Below, piece by piece: positions 1 through 10,855 of a DNA stretch of 64,000 bases. The stretch comes from Nemania diffusa. Lineage: Eukaryota > Ascomycota > Sordariomycetes > Xylariales > Xylariaceae. Under the pieces are notes generated by a model. That model saw nothing but the letters and a program-made list of their open reading frames with translations, had not been told where the DNA came from and made no database searches. How positions within the stretch are numbered: the stretch's first letter is position 1; each line of letters starts with the position of its first letter. Location: the NCBI GenBank assembly GCA_038501195.1, contig JBBPUQ010000009.1:3720001-3784000 (forward strand), written 5' to 3'. Made by a program: the position numbers and the translations under genes.

Positions 1-1476
1 TTGTAGGGAGTTTTTAGGATCATACCACAGTCGGTGGGAAAGGACGAAATGAATTCTGTGGAGAATACCGAACGAGCTTATTGAGTGTGAAGGCATTCGT
101 GATGGACGCCTGTCTCGTTCTGAAGGGCCAAAATCAGAACAAGGCATCCAGGGCTGCCACTCGTCGAGATCGTTTTCAAGGCAGGGCGGACTTATATGAG
201 CCATATCAGACCTGAGATGCGGTAAGAGACCCATTCGTGCAGAGAGGAGGGTGTCTATAACGAAGCACCCCATATAAGTGTGAGAAGACTGTCTGTGTTG
301 AGCTGAACCCGAATTCTCATGGAGCCTTAATAAGAGGGCAACCCGAGTGGCCATCCCTGTCAACATCCAGGCTGCTTTAAGGTCATTACATGCCATGTTG
401 ATCAGAGTGAGTAGTAGAAGTGCATTGATATGACGGGACTCGAAAAAGCCATCCTCGGTGGGTATCAAGTTGCGAGCTATGTGATAGATCTCCCTAGGTT
501 TCATGTAGGTTGGATCTGGAGGCCTTTCCTCTAGGCTGCGGCCAGCTCTACTGGCTGTTTCCTGGTAAGAGGCCAGTGCTAATGCAGCCCAGAGCTCAGC
601 ATGTCCAGCAGAGCCCGGCGTGTCATGGGCAATACCTAAACCCACGTCTGGGTAAGAGTACCCCGTCTTTAAGAGCTCGTGCTTTTCGAGTATCGGGAAC
701 CAAATATGGGTATATGAGAAGTATATGTCAAGGAGCCGCCAATGGTTGGAAGGAAGACGAATGATACTCGGTGGCCGCAGTTGGGGAGGAGATGGTAAGT
801 TTGGTAGGCTTTTGAGTAGATTCGTACTACTGGCTTCGCGCGTGGTGAGATGCTCATGCCATTGGCCCCTCGTATGAATTCTGTCCGATAATTCTGCCTT
901 TGGATGATCTGTTGATTCTGATAAAACCGACGTAGACTTCTTGTGGCGTGCCGCAGCCACCATGTCCTTCTCGGGCCCATCTTCGTCAGATTCCTCGCCA
1001 GGAGTTGAATCATTCGCAGACCTTGTAGAGGCGGCGTCGCCCGACAACACACGCTCGATCTCTACGTGGACAGTACTCTTCCTCCATCGACGATGAAGGC
1101 GAGTGCTGGCTGAGGTATCCTTCCCAGCGAGAAGTAGCCGTCCCTGGCCGCCCTCGTGTGTGAGCAAGCCGTGAAGGGCATTTTCTGACTCGGGAATCTT
1201 GTCAAATATCCAACCGAGAGCCATTTCTAGTGTCCTAATATACCCGGTCTGGACCCCACGCTTCTTCTTGGGTTCTTCCCAGCTGCATGGCCGATTCTGC
1301 GATGCACAGGGAAAGCAAAGGGGTTGGATGCCGTCGCATTTCTCGCGGGCAGCTCGACATTGATCACATGCTCGTGAGACACGCTGTCTTTTCGGTGGTG
1401 CTGCTTCGCTTGACGGGCGTTCGGCGATGCCTGTGCTCCTTGTCCCCTCTGTACCGCTTTGCCGCTTCGCACCCAT
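1..1476 (-). CDS. qa-1F: Quinic acid utilisation activator, Zn2Cys6 transcription factor (partial, C-terminus outside window)
   Basis: Transcription factor that switches on the quinate/shikimate catabolic genes in the nucleus. One uninterrupted frame of 492 codons runs from the ATG at 1476 to position 1 and leaves the window, so the C-terminal part (the family is about 816-825 aa) is not seen. A Zn2Cys6 cluster lies at residues 37-64, with cysteines at 37, 40, 47, 54, 57 and 64 (spacing 2-6-6-2-6). It is preceded by a basic stretch (PKRQRVSRACDQC) and followed by KKRGVQTGYIRTLEMALGW, the linker typical of QUTA/QA-1F. A fungal-specific TF middle-domain motif, LLDIYFSYTHIWFPILEKHE, is also present. 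An in-frame stop lies nine codons upstream of the ATG, so 1476 is the natural start. It is divergent from qa-1S, as in Neurospora. Identity is by motif recognition and by the neighbour; I am quite sure. Confidence 0.9.
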   Translation of the reverse strand, partial: MGAKRQSGTEGTRSTGIAERPSSEAAPPKRQRVSRACDQCRAAREKCDGIQPLCFPCASQNRPCSWEEPKKKRGVQTGYIRTLEMALGWIFDKIPESENALHGLLTHEGGQGRLLLAGKDTSASTRLHRRWRKSTVHVEIERVLSGDAASTRSANDSTPGEESDEDGPEKDMVAAARHKKSTSVLSESTDHPKAELSDRIHTRGQWHEHLTTREASSTNLLKSLPNLPSPPQLRPPSIIRLPSNHWRLLDIYFSYTHIWFPILEKHELLKTGYSYPDVGLGIAHDTPGSAGHAELWAALALASYQETASRAGRSLEERPPDPTYMKPREIYHIARNLIPTEDGFFESRHINALLLLTLINMACNDLKAAWMLTGMATRVALLLRLHENSGSAQHRQSSHTYMGCFVIDTLLSARMGLLPHLRSDMAHISPPCLENDLDEWQPWMPCSDFGPSERDRRPSRMPSHSISSFGILHRIHFVLSHRLWYDPKNSLQ

Positions 1477-1782
1477 GTCGACCGACTCGTCTTCCGCCCG
1501 CTTATACTTTCTACTACCTCATATGTATGAGTAGTCTTGTCGTCCGGTGTCCGACGGAGCATGTACATTCATCTTCTAAATATACGATGCATAGGTCGGA
1601 TACTCATGCTCTGTGTAGCTCTATTGCACTTTTCGAATCCATTATCAGGTTAACGGACTAACCATCGAGCATAATTGTCTCATTCCAACAGGTAGATGAC
1701 CTCAACGGATTCCAACAGCATGGACATTCACTCACAGTTCGCCCTTAGTGTGCATCCCTACAACTATCTAGGGTGCTGTTGG

Positions 1783-1798
1783 GTGGGGAAGTCTGGGG
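1783..1798 (+). promoter_or_regulatory. Pair of candidate CreA/CRE-1 carbon-repression sites
   Basis: GTGGGG (1783-1788) and CTGGGG (1793-1798) lie 4 bp apart in the same orientation, about 70 bp from the QA-1F palindrome. Both fit SYGGRG. Closely paired sites are the kind considered functional for CreA, and quinate genes are known to be glucose-repressed. The motif is short, so chance occurrence is possible. Confidence 0.4.
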
Positions 1799-1865
1799 AA
1801 GCCCCCATCGTGCGGAGAAGCTTAACCTATCTAGACGTGATGGGTTTCGGCCATTGTTCTCCGTT

Positions 1866-1881
1866 GGATAAAGACTTATCC
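1866..1881. promoter_or_regulatory. Candidate QA-1F/QUTA binding site (16-bp palindrome)
   Basis: The sequence GGATAAAGACTTATCC has perfect GGATAA/TTATCC half-sites. It matches the published Neurospora QA-1F consensus GGRTAARYRYTTATCC at 15 of 16 positions; the mismatch is G in place of the first Y of the centre. It lies 390 bp upstream of the qa-1F ATG and 547 bp upstream of the qa-1S ATG, consistent with autoregulation of qa-1F and induction of qa-1S. Confidence 0.8.
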
Positions 1882-2427
1882 AGGGCGAGTCTCGGTTTTT
1901 GACCCATTCTGAGAGCTAACGACTCAACACCACAACCCCTCATACTGTAGTTCTTAGTGGAATGGGCCCGACTACCTACCTAGGTATCTAGTTAGTAAGA
2001 CTGATTGGGAGTGACGTTCGTTTTTGGGAGCGGTGCTTTGGTCGACCCATCACCATGTGATTAAGTGATTGTGGGGAGCCGACGAGAATCTACCTACCTA
2101 GCTCAAAGTTATTTTTCTATCAGCTAGTCGGAAACCACAAACCCCATTTAGCCCATGTTAGCGAGAAGACTTCATAATTATCGTCGATGGCCATACACAC
2201 ACTTGATCCCATCGAGGCACAACCCCATTGCCTTTGACCGATATGGTATCCGAGGCTCTCTATCCATCTAAACATGTCGCCGACAAGGCTCCACTGATGA
2301 TCAGCGCCATATCCCTCCTCGTCTGAGAGAGACACGAACTACTAGTTACAAAGACACAAGCGACAAGAGGACAAGGATACCTAATAAATAGGCTTCATTA
2401 ATGGTCTAGGTATTCAAGGAGTTTGAT

Positions 2428-5094
2428 ATGGCATCTGCGGTAGTGGCGGGGGTGAAGAGGAAGTACACGATCGTGTCGACCGAACGACAACCTTACCATA
2501 TTTGTTCCGATCTCGAGCCCTCAAAGCGGCTGCGCCAACATGATCCGCCGCCCCGAGAAAGCCGTCGTGGCGTGAGTTTGCCTAATACTACCAGCAACAC
2601 TCCGCCAAGATGCAGCGCAGATACCTCATTCGAACCAGACGCCTCCATTGTGCTTATTGGAATACGGGGCTCTGGAAAATCCACGCTCGCCATTATTGCT
2701 TCGACGGCAATGAAGCGCAGAATGGTTGAACTGGATAAAAGCTTCCAAGATGCGACAGGGCTAACCACGGTGGCATATAAGAGGACACACGGCCCCGTTG
2801 AGTATCGGCGACAGCAGTACAGGATACTGGAGACAGTTTTAGCCAACCATCGACGGGACTGCATTATTGTGTCGTCTTGGATGGAGCCCGGGCTTCATGC
2901 GCTTTTCGAGAACTTTGCAGCTTCACATCCTGTTATTCACATCGTTAGGGATCCGGAAGCGATACAACAATATCTCAAGGTGGCCGACGAGAGTAAAATC
3001 CGAGAATTGATGAATTACACAGCTTCGGCGTTTCGCGCTGTGGCGAATTTTGAGTTCTTTAATGTTTCCGAGAGATGTTCCACACTAAACGACTTGATCA
3101 ATACCGATATACCAGAGGCTGGGGTGCGTGGAGATGGCCCGGCGTCTCCTGCTCCGTATCTTACGTTAAAGAGGGCTGAAAGGCATTTCCTGAAGTTTCT
3201 CTCTCTCATTATGCCACCGAGGTCTATTCCATTCATCGAGTCTGCGTTCCCGCTCGCCTCGATTCCAACAGAGACCCGCCAGTTCACTTACGCCGTGTCT
3301 ATCCCTCTGTCAAGGTTACTAGCCGGCGAATGGGAGACCGAGGATATCGAAACTGGTGCTGATGCTATCGAGATTGTTGTAGACGATGCTTTTGCCATGC
3401 CAGGGGATACTGGAAACGCCCGATTAAGTCCGGAGCGCGCCACCAGCATAAGTAGAGCCATAGGTGCAGTCAGACGAAATGTCGTTATTCCTATTATCTA
3501 CCACGTTCCATGGCCGACCTCCAATTCTGCTGGTGATGCCCAGCGAGCTGTGTACTTGGAGCATATCTACCATGGCTTATTGCTCTGTCCAGAATATCTC
3601 GCCGTGGATCTGCGACTAGATGACCGAGCTCTCCATCGTATTATGGAGTTCAAAAGAACTTCGAAGATCATCGGCACTGTCCATTTCGATTCCTCACCCT
3701 GCCCACCATCCTGGGTCGATCCGATATGGATGTCCTACTATCACAGGGCACAGTCTGTCTCCTGTGACCTCGTAAAGCTGACCCGTCCTGCCATCTCCAT
3801 GGAGGATAACTTCGAGATCAATATGCTACAATACTCTGTCTCGGGCGCCGGGCCGCCACGAATTCCTATGGCGGCGTATAATACGGGTGCGAAGGGCAGG
3901 CATTCCGCGTGTTTGAATAAGATTTTAACATCAGTTCTGCCGGAGTCCCTACTCGGGTCTGATCCCGGATCAAAGCATGGCTCCTCGTACATTACGCCTT
4001 CTGTCACCCCCCTCCAGGCTACCAAAGCGTTGCGATCATCCTTCGTTACAGACGATGCACTCAAGATGTACGTTGTCGGCGCAAACTGTCAGCACAGTCT
4101 CTCCCCTGCTATGCACAACACCGCAATTCGGGCTCTCGGTATGGGACATATCTATAAACCCTATTCTACTAGTTCCCTGAGTGACATCCGGGATCTCATA
4201 CACGATACTTCGTTCGCTGGTGCTTCTGTCGGTCTTCCATTTAAGGTCGAAGTCATCAGTCTTACTCACTCGCTCAGCACCCACGCCAAAGCGATCGGTG
4301 CTGTTAATACTTTGATCCCAATACGCCATTTAAATCCCGACGGCAGCATACCAGACGACGCGCTTCTATCCAATGCACGCAATAGTGCGGGCCCTGTGCT
4401 TGCATTATACGGGGAGAACACCGATTGGATCGGCATCCGAGCGTGTATACGCAGGGGGCTCTCTCCGGCGAACGCCGTACGCTCCAACACAGCAGGTCTG
4501 GTGATCGGCGCGGGAGGGATGGCCCGCGCAGCTGTATATTCGATGCTCCAGCTTGGCGTGCAGAACATCGTCGTCTACAACCGCTCTCCGGGCAATGCAC
4601 AGAAGCTCGTGTCTCATTTCGAAAGGCTGCTCTCTCGGAACGACATACCTCTCTTGAGCCAAGTGGACGGTGGGAAGACTCACTTTTACATACAACGGAC
4701 GCGAGGCGACCCCTGGCCCGAACACCTCCGCCAACCGACCATTGTCGTATCTTGCATACCGTCTCAGCAGACTGGAGACCAACCGCCCCCTAACTTCACT
4801 CTTCCCGCGGCGTGGATGGGCAGCCCCACGGGTGGCGTCGTAGTAGACTTTGCTTACGGAGTACTGGACACGCTTCTCATCCTCCAGACTCGTGCGGAGG
4901 CCCATCGCGGGTGGGTGGTTATGGACAGCCTGGATTTACTACCGGAGCAGGGCTTCGCCCAGTTCGAGCTCTTTACGGGGAGAAGGGCCCCGAGGCGGTT
5001 GATGCGTGCTGAGGTGCTCAAATCATCTCCTGATGAAGAGCGTTCATATCCTCTGCAGCCTCGACTCGATAGCATCACTGAACAGGAGCCATAG
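2428..5094 (+). CDS. qa-1S: Quinic acid pathway repressor, AROM-derived (QUTR/QA-1S)
   Basis: Repressor of quinate catabolism that antagonises the activator QA-1F. It is an 888-aa intronless frame starting at an ATG (family about 918-929 aa). In order it shows a basic, low-complexity N-terminus; a shikimate-kinase-like domain with P-loop GIRGSGKS at residues 78-85; a type I 3-dehydroquinase-like domain from about residue 240 to 520; and a shikimate-dehydrogenase-like domain from about 545 with SLSPAMHN, GLPFKVEV, ENTDWIGI and a Rossmann loop VIGAGGMARAA. This is the order of the last three domains of the pentafunctional AROM enzyme, the established origin of QUTR. It is divergent from qa-1F. 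No EPSP synthase or dehydroquinate synthase part is present, so it is not AROM itself. Confidence 0.93.
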   Translation: MASAVVAGVKRKYTIVSTERQPYHICSDLEPSKRLRQHDPPPRESRRGVSLPNTTSNTPPRCSADTSFEPDASIVLIGIRGSGKSTLAIIASTAMKRRMVELDKSFQDATGLTTVAYKRTHGPVEYRRQQYRILETVLANHRRDCIIVSSWMEPGLHALFENFAASHPVIHIVRDPEAIQQYLKVADESKIRELMNYTASAFRAVANFEFFNVSERCSTLNDLINTDIPEAGVRGDGPASPAPYLTLKRAERHFLKFLSLIMPPRSIPFIESAFPLASIPTETRQFTYAVSIPLSRLLAGEWETEDIETGADAIEIVVDDAFAMPGDTGNARLSPERATSISRAIGAVRRNVVIPIIYHVPWPTSNSAGDAQRAVYLEHIYHGLLLCPEYLAVDLRLDDRALHRIMEFKRTSKIIGTVHFDSSPCPPSWVDPIWMSYYHRAQSVSCDLVKLTRPAISMEDNFEINMLQYSVSGAGPPRIPMAAYNTGAKGRHSACLNKILTSVLPESLLGSDPGSKHGSSYITPSVTPLQATKALRSSFVTDDALKMYVVGANCQHSLSPAMHNTAIRALGMGHIYKPYSTSSLSDIRDLIHDTSFAGASVGLPFKVEVISLTHSLSTHAKAIGAVNTLIPIRHLNPDGSIPDDALLSNARNSAGPVLALYGENTDWIGIRACIRRGLSPANAVRSNTAGLVIGAGGMARAAVYSMLQLGVQNIVVYNRSPGNAQKLVSHFERLLSRNDIPLLSQVDGGKTHFYIQRTRGDPWPEHLRQPTIVVSCIPSQQTGDQPPPNFTLPAAWMGSPTGGVVVDFAYGVLDTLLILQTRAEAHRGWVVMDSLDLLPEQGFAQFELFTGRRAPRRLMRAEVLKSSPDEERSYPLQPRLDSITEQEP

Positions 5095-5749
5095 GTTGTT
5101 GCCTACATTGCCCAAGAATGGACGCGACGAGAAATGACCTGTAAGAGGTTTGTGAAGTATAATCATTAAAAAACCCACATATACTTCTACTTGTAGGCCT
5201 TAGTCGATGCGCATAGCTCTTATAATCCAAAACATGTCCATGTTACAAGCGTAATTGTTATTGCCGTAAAGTAGTAAAAGATATTCCTAGGATATCGAGC
5301 CTTATTTTGTCTATAGCAAGTCTCGTCGTCGGTGTTTAGCAGCCTCCTTTACTCCTTTCCTAACCTTGGCGGACTTCGCAAGCACCTCGAAGATCGAGGT
5401 CTATGTTTCCCTGTGGTGGAAACTATTTATACCTCATTTCTCCCCATTTTTTCCCATTTTCCCATTTTCTCGAAATTTATATCGCCATGTTGATCGAACG
5501 CGGCCTTCCCCAACATAAGAATAGGTAGAGGCACGCGACAGGGTTGCAGGGGCAGCGAACAAGGGCGGCGGCAACCGCCCGCAATCATCTGGGCTGCAAG
5601 TTGGTTCGGCGTCTCCATGTGCCTGGTACTACTATAGGCTTGGCGTAGACTTGGGGTCAACGCGACGCGTTTTCTCGGTCTTTGCGGCCCATGTCGCTTC
5701 AGATGGTAGTACTTACCATGGACTCTCCTTATCTGTACTGACGAGGAAG
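5095..5749. other. Intergenic, downstream of qa-1S
   Basis: This stretch holds the qa-1S 3' region and then ordinary intermediate-GC DNA up to the left end of the large AT-rich element. The only sizeable frame (5427-5660, minus) has no recognisable family. I see no RNA gene. Confidence 0.5.
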
Positions 5750-5890
5750 TAGATCATCCGACCATACAAGGCTTAGCAACTAACTAGAAACAGTAATTAG
5801 TAAGTAAGTATTTACTTCAGTTGCTGTACAATAGTTTATACTAGGTGATTTTTTTATTTATATGTTATAAAATAAGCTAGACTTAATTTA
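5750..5890 (+). repeat. Left terminal inverted repeat of the large AT-rich element
   Basis: This pairs with 14093-14233 in inverse orientation. Shared blocks include TTAGTAAGT/TTAGTGGGT, GTATTTACTTCAGTTGCTGT and AATAGTTTATACTAGGTGAT. All mismatches between the two copies are transitions. Confidence 0.85.
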
Positions 5891-8800
5891 GAAAGATTTA
5901 AAATAGTCTAATAAGCTTACTTTATATTTAGCAAGTAAAAAATCTGTATAAATACTTTTGCATTTTATTTTTTTTTTTTTTATTTTTTTATACTAAGCAA
6001 TCTATAAATACTTATTGAATTAACTATTTCTTTTTATATATTTTTAGTACTATTTTTTAATATGTTTTATTAAAGCTTAAACATTTGATATATTTTAATT
6101 ATTATAGATTTTTATATAAATAATAAACTAAATATTAAAGTCTTAAAACAAAAAAAAGCTAAAAAAACAGATATAAAAAAAGTTCGTTTTTTTTTAAGAA
6201 GTATATAATATATAATATCAAAGAACTTACTATATACTTATTGATATTTAGCTAAACTATTTAAAAAAATTCTTGAACTTTATTAATAAATAAATAAATT
6301 TAGCAAATTATACTTTAATAATTTTTCAATATTTAATGTTTCAAAATATATTAATATAAAAAATACTTTTAGCGTTTCTATTCTTTTTGAAAATAAACCT
6401 GAACTAAAAAAAAAAACGCAAATTACTATTGAAATATAAAATGATACTTCTACAAGATCTTTAATAGATTTCGATAACTTTTTTTTTAATAATCCCCTGT
6501 TTCTGTTTTTTTTTATTAATAACAAAAACTATAAAGACACAAATAAAATCGAAAATAAAAGCGATTTTACAGAATATTTAGTAAATCTACTTTTCGATAT
6601 TTTTAAAAACTTGCTATTAGTATTAATTTCAAAACTAATTATACAAACGAAAAAAAAAGTAAACTGCAGCTTTATTTATGTCAAAATAATTATTAATGTT
6701 ATTAAAATACTAAGTTAGCTGTTTATTTATAATAGCAAATTTATATATATTATTAAAAAAAAGTATTTTTTTTAAAGCTTACAATTTAAGCTTTAAAAAG
6801 ATATAAATATATATTTTTATATGTTTTATAAAATATTTATGCAGTTTTAGATTTAATATTTTTATAAATAGCTATTAACTTTTTAGCTAATATATTGCTT
6901 ATATTTAAATAAAACTATTTATTAATACAAATATAAATATACTAATATTTAATATTATAATTAAATTGATTTAAAATTACTAGAAAAAAAAATAAATTTA
7001 CTTAATAAAAGTTCCAATATATTTATTAAGCAAAAAAGGTTGCAAAAATCGCGCGATTTTTTTAACTTTAAGTAAGTAGCTTTAACATTTATATATACAA
7101 TTCAAAAAAACTTTAAAAAAAAACAAGTATATTTTAAATAAATAAATAGAAATTATAATAAAAAATACTATCAAATGTTTTAACAAGTAAAAAAAAATAA
7201 TATAAGTCGATTTGTTAAATATTTAGTAAAAGCTTGTTAATATATAGTATAAACAGTTAACAGCAAAAACAAATTTAATATTTTTTGTTTAAATCATTTA
7301 AAATATAAGTTTAGGTATTTCTAGCGTTAAATATTAACTCATTTCAATTAGTTTGCTAAATTGATTAATTATATTTTAATAAATAATTATATTAAAAAAA
7401 TAGCAAAGCTTATTTATTAAAACATTAGAAGTAATATTTGCTAAAAAAAACTCTGTTATAAATTAAAAAGTTAAATTTATAAAATATTTATTAATTTTTT
7501 TATATATAGCTTAAAACTACTGTTTTAGTAATTTTGCTATAGTTTAACACAACTACAACATTATTATACAATAGTAAATTTTTAATAAAAAAATATTGTT
7601 AATAATATATAAAAAGTATATTTATTTTTGTTATCTATTTAAAACTAAACTAATAAATGCTACAAATATATATATATAAACGGTTTAAAAATATTAAACA
7701 ATTAATTTAAATAAAACAGCTAATAAATAATAAAATATTAACAAGTATTTAATAACTAACTTTTAATTACTAGTTAGTTTTATATATAGCTTTGTTTATA
7801 TAAACTTTTGTTTTAAATTTTAAAGCAAAACTATTATAAATATATATACTAACTTTACTAGCAAAAGCTAAATATATTATATATTTTATAAATAAAAGTT
7901 TATTTATATGCTTTTTAGATTAGGTCGTTTAAAGCTTAAATATAAATAAACAATATATTATTGTAATAATTTTAATTAAATAAGTTTTTAAAAAATATTT
8001 TAAAGCTTTACTAATGTTTTATAGTATATTTAATATTATTTTAACAATAAAATTAATTTAATAGTTATTTGTTTTTATAAAAAACAGATTAAGTTATTAA
8101 AAAACTGCAATATTAGATCAATTAAAATTAATATAAACTATAAAATAATCGATTTATATAAAAAGTACTAAGTAATTTATTAAGCTATATAAAATTATAA
8201 ATGCAATAAATATAAATATAGTATAAGTTTACTATAAATATTTATTGTTAATTTTATAATATAGCAGATGTTATTGCAACTATTATTACTAACTTTTAAT
8301 TTATAGAAATATATTTATATATATTTGAATTTATTTTTTTATTTTTTAAACAGTATAAGTTTCAATTATACTTTTAACATTTATATAAAAAAAAGCTATT
8401 AAGCTTAATTTTTAATTAAAAATAGGCCGACTTTTGCAATAAATTAAATTTTTTTTGCTAATATATATAAAAACTATTAAAGTTTTTATTGAATATATTA
8501 TAAATTAAAATGACTTTTTAGTAAAAAAATTCCCAGAGTTTAGTTTAATATAGCAATAATATTATAATATAAGTATATATTTTTGTTAGATTTATTATAA
8601 GCGTAAAATAATAGATTTTATAAGCAAGAACTTATTAAAAAGTCTTAAAACTTTATATAATATAATAATACAGCTTTTTCAAATAATAAATAATATAAAT
8701 TTCAAAAAAACTTTAGATATTATTATAAATTAATTTTCTATGAAACTACAGTAAATATTTATTTGCTAATTTTATATAATATACTTAGAAATGTTATATA

Positions 8801-10728
8801 AATATAAAAAACTTAAAACATAAGCTATATATAAATAACATTTTTATATTTGCTTTAGTTTTATATAAAAGTTTTTTTAAATTAAAAAGAAACACTAGAA
8901 CTAAATATCGCTTTATATTAACATTGTTAAAATTAGTTATAAAGTATAAAGCTTAATAATTAAAGCTTTTAAAGTACTCGCTAATAGCTTATAGGCAATA
9001 TATCGATATTTTAGTATATATTGCTTACTAGTAACAGTTATATAATATAATACTATTAAAAATAAATAAAATATTATTTGTTAAAGCATATTTACGCAGT
9101 TTAATATAAAAGTATTATATAAAAATATTAATGCAAAAAGCCGATAAAAAACAATATATATACAAACAAATAAAAAAAATTATTATATATATTTTTAAAG
9201 TTTTTATTAATTATTTATAAAAATATAAAAAAAAAAACAAGTGAATATATATTTAAACTTTTTAAATAACTTTATAAATCAATTTATTAAGTTATTAAAG
9301 ACTTCTTTTCGATAGCAGTAACAGTTTTTTATTATAATATAACAAAGCTTTGGCGAAACTATAGTAAAAAAGCAAGAAACTTTAATGATCTTTTTATTTA
9401 GATTATTTTCTGCCTATTGTTAACAAATACTAGTAATATTGTAAGTAGATAATATATCAAAAAAAAATAGCTTTAGATATATAATTTACTATTAAATAAT
9501 TAAAAAAAACTTATTAAATATTAATTTTATTTATAAACAAAAAATAGCAGTTAATGTATAAAATATAGCAAATAATATATTGATTATAGAAATAGATGTT
9601 AAATATAAGCGTATAGAGATAAAGAAACTAAATATAAATACAGAAGCTCGAAAACTAGATAATAAGCTAAAAAAGCTTTAGGTTAAAAAGCTAGAACAGG
9701 AAATACAAAATAAAAATTAAGTTTATATTATACAAATATTTAATGAAATTATAATATAATCTATTTATTAGTAAAAAAGCTAAACTATTTATATAAAGCT
9801 TATAATATAATTTATATATTATTAATTAGATTTAAATAACCAGTTTTTATAATTGTTATAAAGCTTTAAAAGTATATATTAAAAGTTCTTTTGTAGTAAA
9901 CTATTAGATTTAGCTTATTTTATACTATATTTTGCAATAAATAATCTATTAATAATAATACTAAGCTAAAATAGGTTCTTTTTTTGTCAGCAAATATAAA
10001 GTCTATAAATAAGTTTATAAAATCGCAAAATATAAAATAATAAGTACTTTTATTAACAAATAGGTATATATGCAAGTTAAATAGGTTTAATATATTTATA
10101 TATAACTATATTAGCTAAAGAAAATTAGTAAAAATAAAGTAACTAATAGATAAGCGGTACTATTAACGGTATATAAAAAGCTATATAAATTATAGTAAAA
10201 CATTAATAAATAAAAAAAATTAGTGAAATATCGGTAAAATATTGTTAAGTTTTTATATAAATAATATATAGATTAAAATCAAACAATTGATATAAATAGC
10301 ATGTTTATATATATAACGATGCGAAAAAAAAATAAATAAAAGGTATAAATAGAAAAAATAAAATAAAAAGTATAGGTAGTAAATATAAAAGATAAATAGT
10401 AAAAGTTATAGATAAAAATAAAAAGTATAATTAAAACAAAAATTATTATTTTAAGAAAAATTAACAAAACTTTAGTTTTTAGTTATCAAAAAAAAAGAAG
10501 TTATAAACAGTATAAATAACAAATAAATAAATGACAAATATATAAAAAGAATATGTGCTATTTTTATATAAGCGAAAAAAAAGGTAAAAGTATAACCTAG
10601 AAAATATAAAGCTTATAACAATATATATAACAAGCTATTATTTAAAATTAAAATATTATTAAATAAATATTTAAAATAAATAAAAATATATAATTAATAT
10701 ATAAAAATAAAGCTTTTTTAATTAATTA

Positions 10729-10855
<127 letters not shown>

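Larger units (their letters stand above)
1477..2427. promoter_or_regulatory. Divergent promoter between qa-1F and qa-1S
   Basis: This 951-bp region separates two divergently transcribed regulatory genes, so it should hold both promoters. It contains one 16-bp QA-1F-type palindrome (1866-1881) and three GTGGGG/CTGGGG words on the + strand (1783-1788, 1793-1798, 2071-2076) that fit the CreA/CRE-1 consensus SYGGRG. Several CTACCTACCTA words occur near 1972 and 2092. No credible gene is seen here; the short frames have no coding character. Confidence 0.8.

Noticed and set aside
669..1568. Two overlapping minus-strand frames of 127 and 113 codons
   Set aside because: They are alternative-frame shadows of the qa-1F coding frame, which is open throughout and carries the zinc cluster.
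4405..4905. Minus-strand frame of 166 codons inside qa-1S
   Set aside because: Antisense shadow with no family resemblance.
5427..5660. Minus-strand frame of 77 codons
   Set aside because: No recognisable domain and no supporting context; may be a trace of a repeat but cannot be shown.
10279..10467. 62-codon frame rich in Phe, Ile and Tyr inside the AT-rich element
   Set aside because: Expected by chance in nearly pure A/T sequence.
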